A DNA stretch of 64,000 nt from Gelatoporia subvermispora B (Eukaryota; Basidiomycota; Agaricomycetes; Polyporales; Gelatoporiaceae): NCBI GenBank assembly GCA_000320605.2, contig KB445794.1, forward strand, positions 248,001-312,000. Direction: 5' to 3'. The notes beneath the pieces were generated by a model that did no database searches, was not told the origin of the DNA, and was given only the letters and a program-made list of their open reading frames with translations. The stretch's first letter is position 1; each line of letters opens with the position of its first letter. Shown here piece by piece: positions 20,580 through 34,473 of the stretch. The translations under genes were made by a program, and so were the position numbers.

Positions 20580-22560
20580 AAATCGACAATGGCCGAAGCC
20601 AGTACTCGGAATTCATGCGCGCAGCATTACTTACACGAGTGACCGTAGCGCCAACCTGAAGCTTGTATGCGGAGTGTTGTGCGGTGGTTTATACGTCGAG
20701 CTTGGCAAGTAGCTTTCAATCTCGATCCAGAACTGTCCGCAGAATCATTCCGCGACGGCGTCCGTGAAGTACATACAAGGGGACGGTACAGAAAATGGCT
20801 GTATAGACGAGACATTGTCACTCACTGATAATGTAACCCCAGACAAATGCTGAAAGACGTAGAAAATGTTCAAAAAGTTGTGAGAGCACGCAAAAACTGT
20901 TCATTCGCGTGTCCCAGGAGCACAATCACTATGAAATCACCCAATTCTGCGGGAGGAGTCTTCAGACACGCAGAAGAGTGCAGCTCAGCCATTCCCTGAG
21001 CGCGTGTCATAACTCGATGCTGTCGAAAAAAGGTCCTGACGCGCTCGACACGTCGCGAGCACGGCACATCAGATTACTTGTGAACTTCCAACGCGAAAAA
21101 AGAGCAGTATCAAGACGTGTCGAGTGGATGAAGCTATGGGTGACCGTGGCGCAATTCCTTAGACGTAGTAATGTTCCTTATCAATTCATATTACGAGCAT
21201 AGCGGTAGATGTTGGAGGAAGACTGACTCTAGACATGCGCTACTCTTTGCGACGGATCCGACATCTTGCGAGCCTGATGCATTGGAAAAATCATAACACT
21301 GTCGGCATGAATATGGAGTCGGGCGTATTGACAGACAAGATAGCGAAGTCTTCCCTACTAGCTTACTGAGTTACTTCGATACAGGTCAAATCGCAACTTC
21401 CGGCGCCACAACGAACAAATATTTGCCTCCAAATGTCGGATATGTCCGGTTCATCATTTCGCGCGTCACTGTAGAGTTCGCGCCTTGCGTTAGCCAGCAG
21501 TGCCATCACATCCTGCTCTCTTATGGTCGCTACACGACAAGTAGATCTTGTGAGTATCTGAACGTAGTCATAGTTGCGACCGGCTTGTGGCTGAGACGTT
21601 GTCCGGCAAATAGGGAATCACGTCTATCGACATCTTCTATAGTAATTGCGTACCGGTCACGCGACTTCCTTATTGAGAAAAATAACTTAAAATGGAAGGC
21701 AGGAGCGTCGCAGACTTTCAGGAGTCACGTGGTGCGACGCGCGTACAAGCAACCGTGCCATGACGCGGACGCGTGGCAGCGACACGGGCACAACAAGCAG
21801 AATCGAGCAGCCGGGACTGATCTTCTTGCTGTATGCCTTTCGTTTGACTCATCTCTCACTGTATGGCATTGTCACTACAGCTTCTGGTACGATCTGACAT
21901 CTTCGAACCGTTGGCCAGCCCGGTTCCGTGCTGCGTGCAAGATGAACCTGCGAAACAGTCGAATGCGACCAGCTGGCCTTAGTCGCGGCCACGCATTCAC
22001 CCAGCACATATACATATACCAATACCGACATACGAGGTGACTGATCATACAGTAACTACCATGTATATACAGGCATACAAGTACGAATCCCATGATACAT
22101 TCTTGAACAGTCGCCCCGGGCCCGGGCATCCACAACTTAAGGGGTTAAATTCAGGCCTCAATACAAGTGAGTACACGGATAAGCGAATCTGATATGTTAG
22201 CAGCCAGCATCGACGTCTGCACGATACCAACTCCCCGGTGCTACATCGGGACTCAGTTGCACGGGTTGACTTCAACTGCTGCAGCACCCTATCAAATGTG
22301 CCGGTGCTGAAGTGTCCGTAGATCGGCTATACATGCTCATCCAGTTTCATCACTCACAGAACCTTCCCTGTTTCAGCTCAAAAAAGGCAATGCCGCGCAC
22401 GAACGCCGCTGTGCGGTGTGCGGTGTGCACATCCGGAGTAGTGCCGCCACCGCCGCGAGATCTGCAAGATATGCGAGATCCCAGAGGCGTATGTACAGGG
22501 TAACGCAATCCATTTTCATGACCATAGGCAAGCGCACTCACGACTTGGCATAGGGCGCGA
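20580..22560. other. Stretch upstream of the Helitron genes, no firm gene
   Basis: A frame of 205 codons spans 21423-22040 on the plus strand but has no recognised domain and unlikely composition. No other gene is supported. The 5' end of the Helitron (expected to be A followed by TC) should lie in this stretch or just downstream, but it could not be picked out by eye. A short CCCGGGCCCGGG palindrome is at about 22116. Confidence 0.3.
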
Positions 22561-23436
22561 GCAATCGTGCTATTCTGAGCATCTATGCCTGCCCTCCGCG
22601 ACGTCGTCAACCTCAGTCGAACAGATGTTACCCAACAGCATCGCTATACTGACGCTGAGCACGCTCGCGCAAATACTCGACGCAGACAGCGTCAGCAACG
22701 TGAGCGTGAAGTGGAGAACGAGCAACCAGCCCAACGAAGAATTCCGTCTCTTATTCACCCGAGTCCAGCCGCAATACAATGCCCTACGCCGGCTGCAACA
22801 TTCTCTGTCCCACTAGCTCCTTCTGGATCATCTCCGGGTAGGCCAGTTCCCGATTCGTGTAACCACTGTATCGCTGACAGTACATGCCATTCAAGATGTC
22901 AGGCCGCATGCCGGGCTGACCTTCATCACTTATTGTGGACCTGAAGGCCGTTTCCTCCATTCACAAGATGCTTCCCACACATCTGTGTCTACCAGCTCTC
23001 AAGTGCGGCGTGGTCGGCCCAGACGAGCACGGCAGGAGCGCTCGGAAGTCAATCAAGGCCATCAAGAGATCTTGCTAGGTTCTGTTCCTCTTGAGACTGG
23101 TATGTCATTTCTTACTGCTGTGTCGATGGAGAATACTGATGACAAGATCTATACTTGCAGGTCTACCGACTCCACAACCCTCTGGCATTCCCGGTGTAGT
23201 GATCGGGTTCTCCGGACGTCAAGCTGGAGATGAGCCTCAACCACAGGGCCCACACACGGTGCAAGGTGTGTTTACAACCTCAGAGCATCGTACTCTGTCA
23301 TGGGCGTAATCTGAAATGGTACAATTTAGTCAGCGAGACAGACACCGACCATTAGCGATCCCATACCGATGCTCGACTTCTCCCTAAAGCTCGGCGCCCC
23401 TACTGCGAACCTGTACAGAGGCATGACCTCGGGCAT

Positions 23437-26400
23437 ATGAACGTCAAATGTCAGCACTGCCGGGCTCTTCATTGGGCTGACGAGAGTGTCGGCCGCTCTC
23501 CCAGAAGACCTGAGTTCAGCACGTGTTGCGAGAAAGGCCAGGTTCAAATTGAACCTCTGCCGGACCCACCTGCAGCTATAAGGCAGCTCCTCGCTAACGA
23601 TGACCCACAGTCGAAAGAATTCCGTGACAACATCCGACAGTACAACTCTGCACTTGCTTTCACGTCGCTCGGTGTCGACGTCGATGACTCAATCAATCAA
23701 CGTGGTCACGGCCCATATATATTCCGTATCCGAGGCGAGCTGTGTCATCGCATTGGCTCGCTTTTGCCTGCCGATGGACACTCACCCTCTTACGCACAAC
23801 TCTACATATACGACCACCGCGAGGCTCTGAATCATCGGATGCAGCGCAATAGCAATTTACAACGTGACACAATGGAGCTCCTTCAGGATGTGCTCTCGCA
23901 TCACCATCGATACACTGCTATGTTCAAGCATGCGCACGAGGTTATCAAAGACCAAGACGATGTCCGTGAAGTTGCCATTCGATTAGTCACCGATCGCGGC
24001 CAGGATCAGCGCCGGTACAATGCTCCTACAGTCGACGAAGTTGCCGTGCTCTTGCCGGGTGAAGGATCGGAATGTGCAGGCACTCGCGACATCATCTTAC
24101 GCAAACGACTGGGGCCACTCAAGCGTATCAGTGAGCTGCATCCTGCATATGCGTGTCTCCAGTATCCTATACTGTTCCCTTACGGCTCTTCTGGCTGGCA
24201 CCCCAATATGACGTTACACCTCCCGGAGTCCGGATGCTCTGGATGCTCTAGGAAGTCCCTTACGCAGACGCTCTACTACGCGTACCAGTTACATGTTCGT
24301 CGACATGAATTCTCGACAATTTTGCACGGTGGCCGCTTACTTCAGCAGTACATTGTGGACGTCTGGGCCATATCAGAACAAAACCGCCTGAACTGGCTCC
24401 GCACTCACCAGTCAGAGATACGAGCATCACTCTATAGTGGACTGGAGGATGTTATTCAGGGCGGGCAAGATGTCGACTTAGCCGAACTTGGGCAACTGGT
24501 CGTACTTCCATCGTCATACACCAGCGGACCCCGATACATGCAGCAGCTGTTCCAAGATGCGATGGCAATCGGCCGTTTCCATGGAAATGTTGACCTGTTC
24601 ATCACAATGACCGCCAATCCGCAGTGGCCAGAGATAACACGTGAGCTATTACCTGGTCAGTCCGCGGCAGACAGACCTGACCTGGTCGCTCGAGTCTTCT
24701 ACCTCAAGAAGAAGGCACTACTTAAAGAGATCTTGAAAGATGGTATTTTCGGGCATGCAGTAGCGCACATCTACACCATTGAGTACCAGAAACGCGGTCT
24801 TCCTCACATGCATCTTCTGATCTTTCTCGATCGGCGTCACAAACTCCTTGATTCCAGCGCAGTCGACTCCTGTATCTGGGCAAGATGGCCAGATAAACAG
24901 ACGGAACCACAACTCTACGATGTCGTGAAGTCCTGTATGGTCCACGGTCCCTGTGGCGCAGGCAATCCGAATGCACCATGTATGGTCAGTGGGCGCTGCT
25001 CGAAGGGCTTTCCGAAAGCATTCCAGCCATTCACAACGGTACTCGAGGACGGTTACCCACTGTACTATCGGCCTGACAACGGCAGACGAGACGTGATTCG
25101 TGGAGTGGAAGTAGATAACCGCTGGATTGTTCCTTACAATCCCTACCTGTCTGCACGCTACGGTTGCCACATAAATGTCGAAACCTCCGTGTCTGCGGTT
25201 GCACTGAAGTACATCAATAAGTACATACACAAGGGCCCCGACGCTGCGACAGTGGAGATACGGAATGAGCGTGATGAGATCAAGCGGTATCTCAATAATC
25301 GCTACGTCTCTGCAGCTGAGGCTGTGTGGCGCCTCTTTCACTACGAGCTCCATGAACAAAGCCCTAGCGTTACTCGACTACAAGTGCACTTACCTGGTCA
25401 ACACTTAGTCACTTATAACCCATGTGAAGACCCTCGAGTCGTTCTGGAGCGCGCTCAACGAGAGAGCACCATGCTCACAGCATTTTTTGAAGCAAATGCA
25501 GACGACGGAGTTCTCGGTAGCCTCGCACGACAGTACACGTATCAAGAATTCCCCCAGCACTTCACATGGAAGCCTCGGGAGAAACAGTGGGCCATTCGTC
25601 AGCGTGGACATGCCATCGGCCGAATGTATTTTGTCTCACCAAATGCCGGCGAACGCTTCTACCTACGCATGCTTCTCACCATTGCGAAAGGTCCAAAGTC
25701 ATTTGAGGACTTACGGACGGTCAACAATATCCGTTGGGTAACTTTCCGAGAGGCCTGTCTTGCACGGGGCCTGTTGGAAGATGATGGTGAATGGCGGCAG
25801 TGTCTCGCAGAAGCCGTTCAGATGCAAACAGGAACACGGCTGCGCTACCTCTTTGCCACTCTACTCATATTTTGCAAACCAGTACATCCTAACGCTCTTT
25901 GGGAGGAGTTCAGAGTGTATATCTGTGATGATCTACGGCATCGCCTCAATCTCCTAGGTCTCACACAACCATCTGACGATCAAGTGTACGACTATGGATT
26001 GTTCCTCTTGAACAAGGTCATGCAGGAACATGGGAGCTCTCTCCATGCGCATCCTGGCATGCCGACACCCTCTCGAAGCTGGGCAACAGACGTTGAGAAT
26101 CAGTACATCGCGGAGCAGCTGGATTACGATTGCATGAGCCTGCAAGCAGAGGCCGCGCGCTGCATCCCACAGCTCAACCATAACCAACGACATGCATTTG
26201 ACGTTATTCTTGATGCGGTCGTGAACAGGCGGAGCAAGCTCTTCTTTCTAAATGGCCCTGGTGGTACAGGAAAGACGTTTCTATACAATACCATATGCAG
26301 CAAGGTAAGTTGAAGCAGACGATATTTGATATGCAGAACAATACTCAGCTTACTGCTAGGTCCGAGCTGATGGATTGATTGTATTGTGTGTCGCATCATC

Positions 26401-27638
26401 AGGGATCGCATCACTACTTCTCCCGGGTGGTCGGACAGCGCACTCGCGGTTCAAGATTCCAGTCGAGGATCTTTCCGTGGAATCTGTGTGTCGTATAACC
26501 AAAGAGAGTGCCTATGCTGCAATGCTCCGGCAGGTCCGACTCATCATATGGGATGAGGCTGCAAATCAACATAGATGGGCTCCTGAAGCCGTTGATCGCA
26601 CTCTCCGTGACCTCTGCAATGCTCCTGATAAGCTGTTTGGCGGCATTCCTATTGTCTTCGGTGGCGACTTTCAGCAAATCCCCCCCGTCGTTGTGAGAGG
26701 CAATCGTGAACGGACTGTTGCTGCATCATTACGACAGTCCCCTCTCTGGCCACATATTCAGGTTTTGCGTCTCACTGAGAACATGCGTCTCGAGCGGTCA
26801 CATGATAACATGGTGTTCGCACGATGGCTGCTTGATGTCGGTCATGGACAGAACAACGCACACGACTCCAGCAGTGTACCGATACCAGTGCATATGCGAT
26901 GTGACACTGTCGACTCACTCATCGACTTCGTCTATCCTGGCCTAGATGTATCTCATCAAGCTCCCCCCCGAATACTTTCTCGACCGCATCATTCTTAGTG
27001 CACGAAACGTTGATGTTGATGATCTCAACACGAGAGTCCTTGACAAGCTGCCAGGTTCTGAACAAGTCTTTCACAGTGCCGACTCTATTATCCCGGAGCC
27101 TGGCGCAAGCGATGACCTTGGCAATGCAAGACACACACAGTATCCCGTCGAATACCTTCGCAGTCTCAAGGCATCCGGGCTGCCTCCTGGAGAGCTATGC
27201 CTCAAACCAGGATGCCCCGTCATCTTGCTACGGAACCTTGCTCCAACTCGCGGACTGTGCAATGGGAGCCGTATGGTCGTACTTCGCATGTCAAATCGTG
27301 TGCTGGAGTGTCAGATTATTGGTGGGATACACAACGGTGAGACTGTCTTAATTCCTCGCATCACCCTGAATCCCACCGATAGCAACGGCGAATTCCCATT
27401 CAAGCTATCCCGTCGACAGTTCCCCGTCCGACTTGCATTTGCAATGTCAATAAACAAGGCGCAGGGACAATCTGTCCGTTACGTCGGCGTCGATCTCCGG
27501 GTCCAGGTGTTCATGCATGGGCAATTGTATGTCGCATTATCTCGGGTGACATCTTCATGCAATATCCGAATCTTACTCTCAGGGGACGATGATAATGTAG
27601 CTCATAATGTTGTGTACCCTGAACTTCTTCTCGATTGA
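23437..27638 (+). pseudogene. Helitron Rep/Pif1-like helicase, frameshifted at a C7 run
   Basis: Exon 1 (23437-26304) encodes a Helitron-like N-terminal domain. It carries the HUH motif LPHMHLLIFL (His457, His459) and the two catalytic tyrosines in KYINKYIHKG (Tyr592, Tyr596) that cut and join DNA in rolling-circle transposition. It ends with the helicase P-loop GPGGTGKT (940-947). After a 55-bp intron (26305-26359) the Pif1-like superfamily 1 helicase continues with IIWDEA (Walker B), GGDFQQIPPV and LTENMR. At 26963-26969 a run of seven C puts the frame out. With six C, APPEYFLDR would continue. The second frame then runs to TGA with LCNGSRM and the C-terminal helicase motifs INKAQGQS and YVALSRV. 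Total length is close to a full Rep-Hel protein. The N-terminus may begin upstream in spliced Arg-rich exons (22.6-23.2 kb). A real mutation and a sequencing slip at the homopolymer cannot be told apart here. Confidence 0.92.
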
Positions 27639-27935
27639 TACATTGCGAGCTTATTGTACGATGGCAGTGTTACCCGATATCTCTGCGACTGCAAGCGCTC
27701 ACAAGACGGAACACGAAACGGTTCCTTTTCTCTGACCTCATTGTTTCAGCACCCTGACGAGTTATCCCTGATGTTTCAGGCTAAGAACATTCATTACAAG
27801 GGGCTAGACCATTATCACCTCAACCCATTGGCCGACCATTGTTAACCGAAGCAGAATGTTCGGGCAGTTTCGTCTGCAAGACCTATCTCCCACGATTCTC
27901 GCCACTCAGCTGTGTCTGTCTGCCATCAGGGCAGA

Positions 27936-27943
27936 CTATAAAT
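27936..27943 (+). promoter_or_regulatory. TATA box of the second Helitron gene
   Basis: CTATAAAT lies about 100 bp before the ATG at 28046 and 300 bp after the helicase stop codon. It suggests the second gene is transcribed on its own rather than read through from the helicase. Confidence 0.5.
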
Positions 27944-28045
27944 TGACCCAAGGTAACGCTCCCAACTTCAGTCGGGTCTTTGCTCACCTCTTTTTCTCTC
28001 CTTTCGTGTTTTAGCCGCACTGCTTCGCCGTCACATCTACTCCCA

Positions 28046-29086
28046 ATGGTTGCTACTTCCGACCCTCAACTCGCCGTTCCTTCATCCCCTTCTAAGCCTA
28101 CCTCCAGTACTACGTCGAAATCGCCTTCAAATTCTGGCAGTGCCACTATTGTTGGCATTGCCGTGATGGAGAACCCACGTGTTGCTGATAACACGAAGCC
28201 GAGAATGGTCTACTTCGACGCTTCGTTCTATCTCGGTGACAATGCTACTCCGTTGGTTGCATGCTTGAAGTACTTCAACGAGCATAGCTACGACTTTTCG
28301 ACTGACAGCCCACAGGCCGTTTTTTTATCTGCCGCTGTAAGTGTCTATACATTTTTACATCTTCTCACGTGCATGAACTGACATCATCATTCTGCAGATT
28401 ACTCGAATGCATAATTCGGCGAAGGTTTGCTCAACGGTTTTGGAGACAACTGATTATGATGTCATCGGAGATGTAAACTGGGTGGGTCTAATCAGTATAT
28501 ATTTTTAAGTTGTATCTTACGAGCCGTACAACAGCTCTGCATTCCAGAGGGTGTTGACCCACGTCAGCGCCCTCTGATGTTTGTCAGTGGTCCTGTCGAC
28601 AAGATCAACACATGTGACTCCCAGTTCGACATCACTGTTTCGCAGTACGTCTCGCATCTTGAAGGTCTTGGGGATCTCTCGGTCCGGGTTCACATCCCGA
28701 ACTCGCCGCGCTGGCCAAATAGCAAGCCAATGCCACAGGATGCTGGATCGAACGTCTATGTGCAAGGTACTCTCTCGCACCTGTCGAGGTACTCTGACCC
28801 GGATTCGACCATCTACAATGTGACACTCTCATCCATCAATTTCTTTGGTGGTCGTAAGCCAGCCCTGCCTTCATTTGGTGAGTCTGATATTCAGGAGCAC
28901 GGTTCCTTTCGCGGCACTAAGACCAATTCATGTATCACAGATGCTTCACAAATGATGAGTCCGACACGAGGAAAGGGTCGCGCTGGCATGTTCAGCTTCA
29001 GCGACTACGATGCTTCTAGAAGCCCGCTTGCGAATAAGTCCAAGAAGCGTCACTTGGATACAGGAGATGATCTCAAGTCGAACTAA
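28046..29086 (+). CDS. Helitron-carried protein of unknown function, possible OB-fold
   Basis: Exons 28046-28336, 28398-28481 and 28535 onward join in frame to TAA at 29084-29086. A further 63-bp GTGAGT...CACAG segment (28878-28940) is in frame either way, giving 287 or 308 aa. A Ser/Thr/Pro-rich start (about 35 residues) is followed by a folded part that includes PRMVYFDASFYLG, PLMFVSGPVDKIN and SNVYVQGTLSHLSRY. The pattern of strands around VYVQGTLS resembles an OB-fold, the fold of RPA-type single-strand DNA-binding proteins, but this is inference and no family is recognised. The C-terminus is basic (KSKKRH), as in nuclear proteins. The gene lies between the helicase stop and the 3' hairpin, so it is carried by the Helitron. 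Plant Helitrons are known to carry RPA-like genes, which makes a DNA-binding helper role plausible. Confidence 0.75.
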
Positions 29087-29307
29087 GTCTAAGTCTCAAT
29101 CTTCTAGATACCATTCTCTCTCCTTTTCTACTCCCGTAGTTACCATTCAATCCTTACCAATAGTACAAGACTCGCTCGCTGAATATCTTAAATCCCCGAG
29201 TTTAATGTAACACATTTCTCCATATCTATCTAACTGAGACATGCATGCAAATCGTAGTCACGACTTACTAATTCACTGTGTGTCTGTCGCAAGCAACAAT
29301 CTGAACT

Positions 29308-29336
29308 CCGTGCCGGAGGCACGGGAACCGGCTAGT
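29308..29336 (+). repeat. Helitron 3' terminal hairpin and CTAG end
   Basis: CCGTGCC-GGA-GGCACGG forms a perfect 7-bp GC-rich stem with a 3-base loop. A 7-base spacer leads to CTAG, and the next base is T. Both hairpin distance and CTRR end agree with known Helitron 3' ends, where the hairpin acts as the replication terminator. Confidence 0.9.
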
Positions 29337-29339
29337 CAA

Positions 29340-29895
29340 TCACTATGAAAAGATCGCACACTACTTACTGCGGTCTCGCAAAGCCAAGCAAGGCCTCCTT
29401 CAGATAGTATCGGAGGTTCTGGCGGCTTCATGGCACTCGGAGGCGGTCACTCTAGCCAATGCGAACAGTACCTGGCCGGCGTACAAGTGGATCGTATGAA
29501 AATTCAGAATATCACGATGAATCGACATGTGTCAACAGTTTTACGAACATGGTATGCCGCGCTGCCGCCCCAGGAATAAGACGTCTGATCCTATTGATGG
29601 ATTTCTGGACAATCAGGATTCATTCAGATTCGTCGTACAATTGAAGTTGTGGCGTCACTTCATCCTGATTATAACAGGCGTCTGTTAACGGATACTGTAT
29701 GATTGGGCAGTGACCGATCGGCGGCGTCATGTGAATGCGTAGCATACATCTTCTGGGCAGAGCAGACCACAAATTCCGCAGACATGTATCTCGAGAAGAG
29801 CGGCCCTAGCCTGGATACCCGCTCCTACAAATACCCTCGTCCGCCCCATCTCTGAGCAGCTTCGCCCTTGTACATTGCACCCGCCATATCTTCGG
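29340..29895. other. Flank between Helitron end and aldo-keto reductase
   Basis: No gene is supported here. The right part should include the promoter of the aldo-keto reductase; no TATA box stands out. Confidence 0.35.
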
Positions 29896-29902
29896 TCGCA
29901 TC

Positions 29903-31475
29903 ATGGCAGCATTCTTTCCCACCCTCCCCGACCCTCCCACCAAGCTCGGGCGGCACCGGCAGCTCTCCAAGCTTACGGGCCTGCACGTCTCGCCTATCTG
30001 CCTCGGTGGTGCAAGCCTCGGCGAGGCGGCCGCAACCTTGGGTTTCGGCGCAACGGATCGCGAGCAGAGTTTTGCGCTGCTCGATGCGTACTATGACGGC
30101 GGCGGTAACTTCATCGACACGGCAAACTCGTACCGAGATGAGTCTTCGGAGCAGTACATCGGAGAGTGGATGGAGCAGAGGGGGAACAGGGACCAGATGG
30201 TCATTGCTACGAAGGTGCGTCCCTAATAATATGTTGCAGTATTTCATGGCATTTACTCACTGTCCATTGAAGTATGCAACGTGCTTCAAAAGCAAAGATC
30301 CATCCATAAAGCAGAAGACGCACTACACCGGTAACACTCTCAAAGCGCTGCACATATCCGTGGAAGCTTCGCTGAAGAAGCTTCGCACGTCCTACATCGA
30401 TATCCTGTACGTGCACTGGGTACGTGACCAGCCCAATTTTCTGGCATCGACTTGACGCCCAAAGTGGCCTGATATTATAGTACGACTGGGACACGCCCAT
30501 TGAGGAGATCATGAACGGGCTCCACAACCTCGTCGTCGCGGGCAAGGTCCTATACCTCGTATGTCCTACCACGTGTTATCTGCTCTGCATGAACCATGGT
30601 TTCACCCTCAGGGCATCTCCGATACGCCTGCATGGGTCGTATCCGAGGCAAACATGTATGCGCGCTGCACGGGCAAGACGCCCTTCGTTGTGTACCAGGG
30701 CGCCTGGAGCATCCTGCAGCGCGACTTCGAGCAGGAGATCATTCCGATGGCGCGGAAGCTCGGTAAGCTGCGGTCGATCATATTTTCTCTCAGGAACGAC
30801 AGGAGACCCCACATGTTCTTATTATTTCTGTGCGACAGGCCTGGCGCTTGCCCCGTGGAACGTGCTTGCGGGCGGTAAAATTCGTACTGACGCTGAGGAG
30901 GAGCGTAGGCGCCTTACGGGCGAGAAAGGTCAGATATCAACAAAGTGGGATTGAGTACATGTGTGACGTATTATATAGGCCGCGTACAGTGGAGCAGCAG
31001 CTGGGAAAGGACGGAAGACGAGAAGAAGGTCTGCCGGGCGCTCGAGGAGGTTGCAAGTCAGGTCGATGCGAAGAGCATTACCGCAGGTAAGGAAATACTC
31101 TGTCAGTTCTTCGGAGGAAGATTGTGACGCGTACGCAGTGGCAATTGCCTACGTGATGCAGAAGACGCCATACGTTTTTCCGATCATCGGGGGACGCAAG
31201 GTCGAGCAACTCATGGACAACCTGGAGGCACTCGACATTTCGCTGTCTGGCGAGCAGATTCAGTACCTCGAGGGTATACTTCCGTTCTCGCCTGCTTTTC
31301 CTAACAGCCTCATTGTACGTCGAGTGCCATCCTATTATTCCTCTTGGCTGAGACCTGACAAAATGCGCTTCGCCATTTCAAGGGCGACGGCTCAAAGCCG
31401 AGCTGGCTGCTCACCTCTGCTGGTCATCTAGATGGTTGGCCCGTCCAACAGCCAATTCGACCTGTACAGAAGTAA
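29903..31475 (+). CDS. Aldo-keto reductase, aryl-alcohol dehydrogenase (AAD) type
   Basis: Eight exons join in frame (29903-30214, 30273-30419, 30481-30558, 30612-30762, 30839-30928, 30979-31086, 31139-31314, 31383-31475) to give 384 aa. Landmarks are LTGLHVSPICLGG at the first strand, NFIDTANSY with the catalytic Asp and Tyr, MVIATK with the catalytic Lys, ILYVHW with the catalytic His, and VFPIIGGRKVEQL at the NADPH-binding site. The C-terminal GHLDGWPVQQPIRP tail is typical of the fungal AAD group. These enzymes reversibly reduce aromatic aldehydes to alcohols with NADPH in the cytosol, and in white-rot fungi they are linked to veratryl-type aromatic metabolism. The exact substrate is not shown by sequence. 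The following GH47 gene is in the same orientation. Confidence 0.92.
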
Positions 31476-31479
31476 TCCG

Positions 31480-32095
31480 TTGCAGATGAGCCTTATTAGG
31501 TTCCTTGATGAAGGACATGCGGAAACGGATCCAGAGCTGCTCAGAATGTACTCGTGACAGAGCGGCGTATCAGGGTGATAACTGGCTACGTCGTATATGC
31601 CCTCAGATCTAGACTTGTTTTGTCCGCATTGTGTCTGAACTGGGTTAGAAAAGCAAATACGTGGCCAGAAATTGCCGACGAAGCTGCGACTACCCTGGTA
31701 TGCCTGGAAGCCGAACTTGTGCAGTTTCCTTAAATAGAAGGGTGCGCTCGGCAAACGCTCACGATCATATTATCCGTCCGCTAGTCATGTGGTTGCCATC
31801 GGCGGGCTTGGCAAGGGACCTTCCCACCACGCTGTCTCAAAGCTGTCTCATCCTCCGGCCATAGACAAACTAGTCTGTCTCTTCTATTGCAAGGCGACCA
31901 CTAGTGTGAACCTCGGAGCAGGTCTACTGAGGTGTCCCCAATTGTCCGACATTCCTTTCTACCACGTCTCGCACCGCGGCGGATCCTGCACGCGACAGCA
32001 CGCTCGTATAGTATCTGGATATATTGATACCTCGGGCGACAGCTCACTCTGGCGCATGCACCACGGCCCCGCAGGCGACTCTCACTGTTCGCGCG
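31480..32095. other. Intergenic stretch between aldo-keto reductase and GH47 genes
   Basis: No gene is supported. A GGATATATTGAT element at about 32015 lies some 85 bp before the GH47 start codon and may be its TATA-like element. Confidence 0.35.
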
Positions 32096-32102
32096 ACTGA
32101 CG

Positions 32103-34315
<2,213 letters not shown>

Positions 34316-34473
34316 TCATATCATATACCCCCATCATGTAGTCTATATCATTATCACCACACTGCACATTCCGGTCTAATTGTTATGCACTGTTACTCAT
34401 TGCACCGTATGTCGTTCGTCGTCTGCTCTGCTCCTGTCGTGGGATTTTGGTTTCGGCGTACGGTACATATCGC

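Larger units (their letters stand above)
22585..29335 (+). mobile_element. Helitron rolling-circle transposon, left end not located
   Basis: The element holds a Rep/helicase gene (23437-27638) and a second gene (28046-29086). Its right end is clear: a perfect 7-bp hairpin, CCGTGCC (29308-29314) and GGCACGG (29318-29324) with a 3-base loop. Seven bases later comes CTAG (29332-29335), followed by T at 29336. This is the classical Helitron 3' terminus, where a stem-loop precedes CTRR and insertion occurs between A and T. There are no terminal inverted repeats or target duplications to mark the left end. The coordinate given starts at the first Arg-rich frames (22585 onward) that look like the variable N-terminal part of fungal Helitron proteins. 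The helicase gene carries a frameshift, so this copy may no longer be autonomous. Confidence 0.88.

Noticed and set aside
21423..22040. 205-codon frame before the Helitron
   Set aside because: No recognisable domain, composition unlike the neighbouring genes, and no exon structure.
24718..25359. 213-codon minus-strand frame inside the Helitron helicase
   Set aside because: It is the antisense shadow of the conserved Rep domain.
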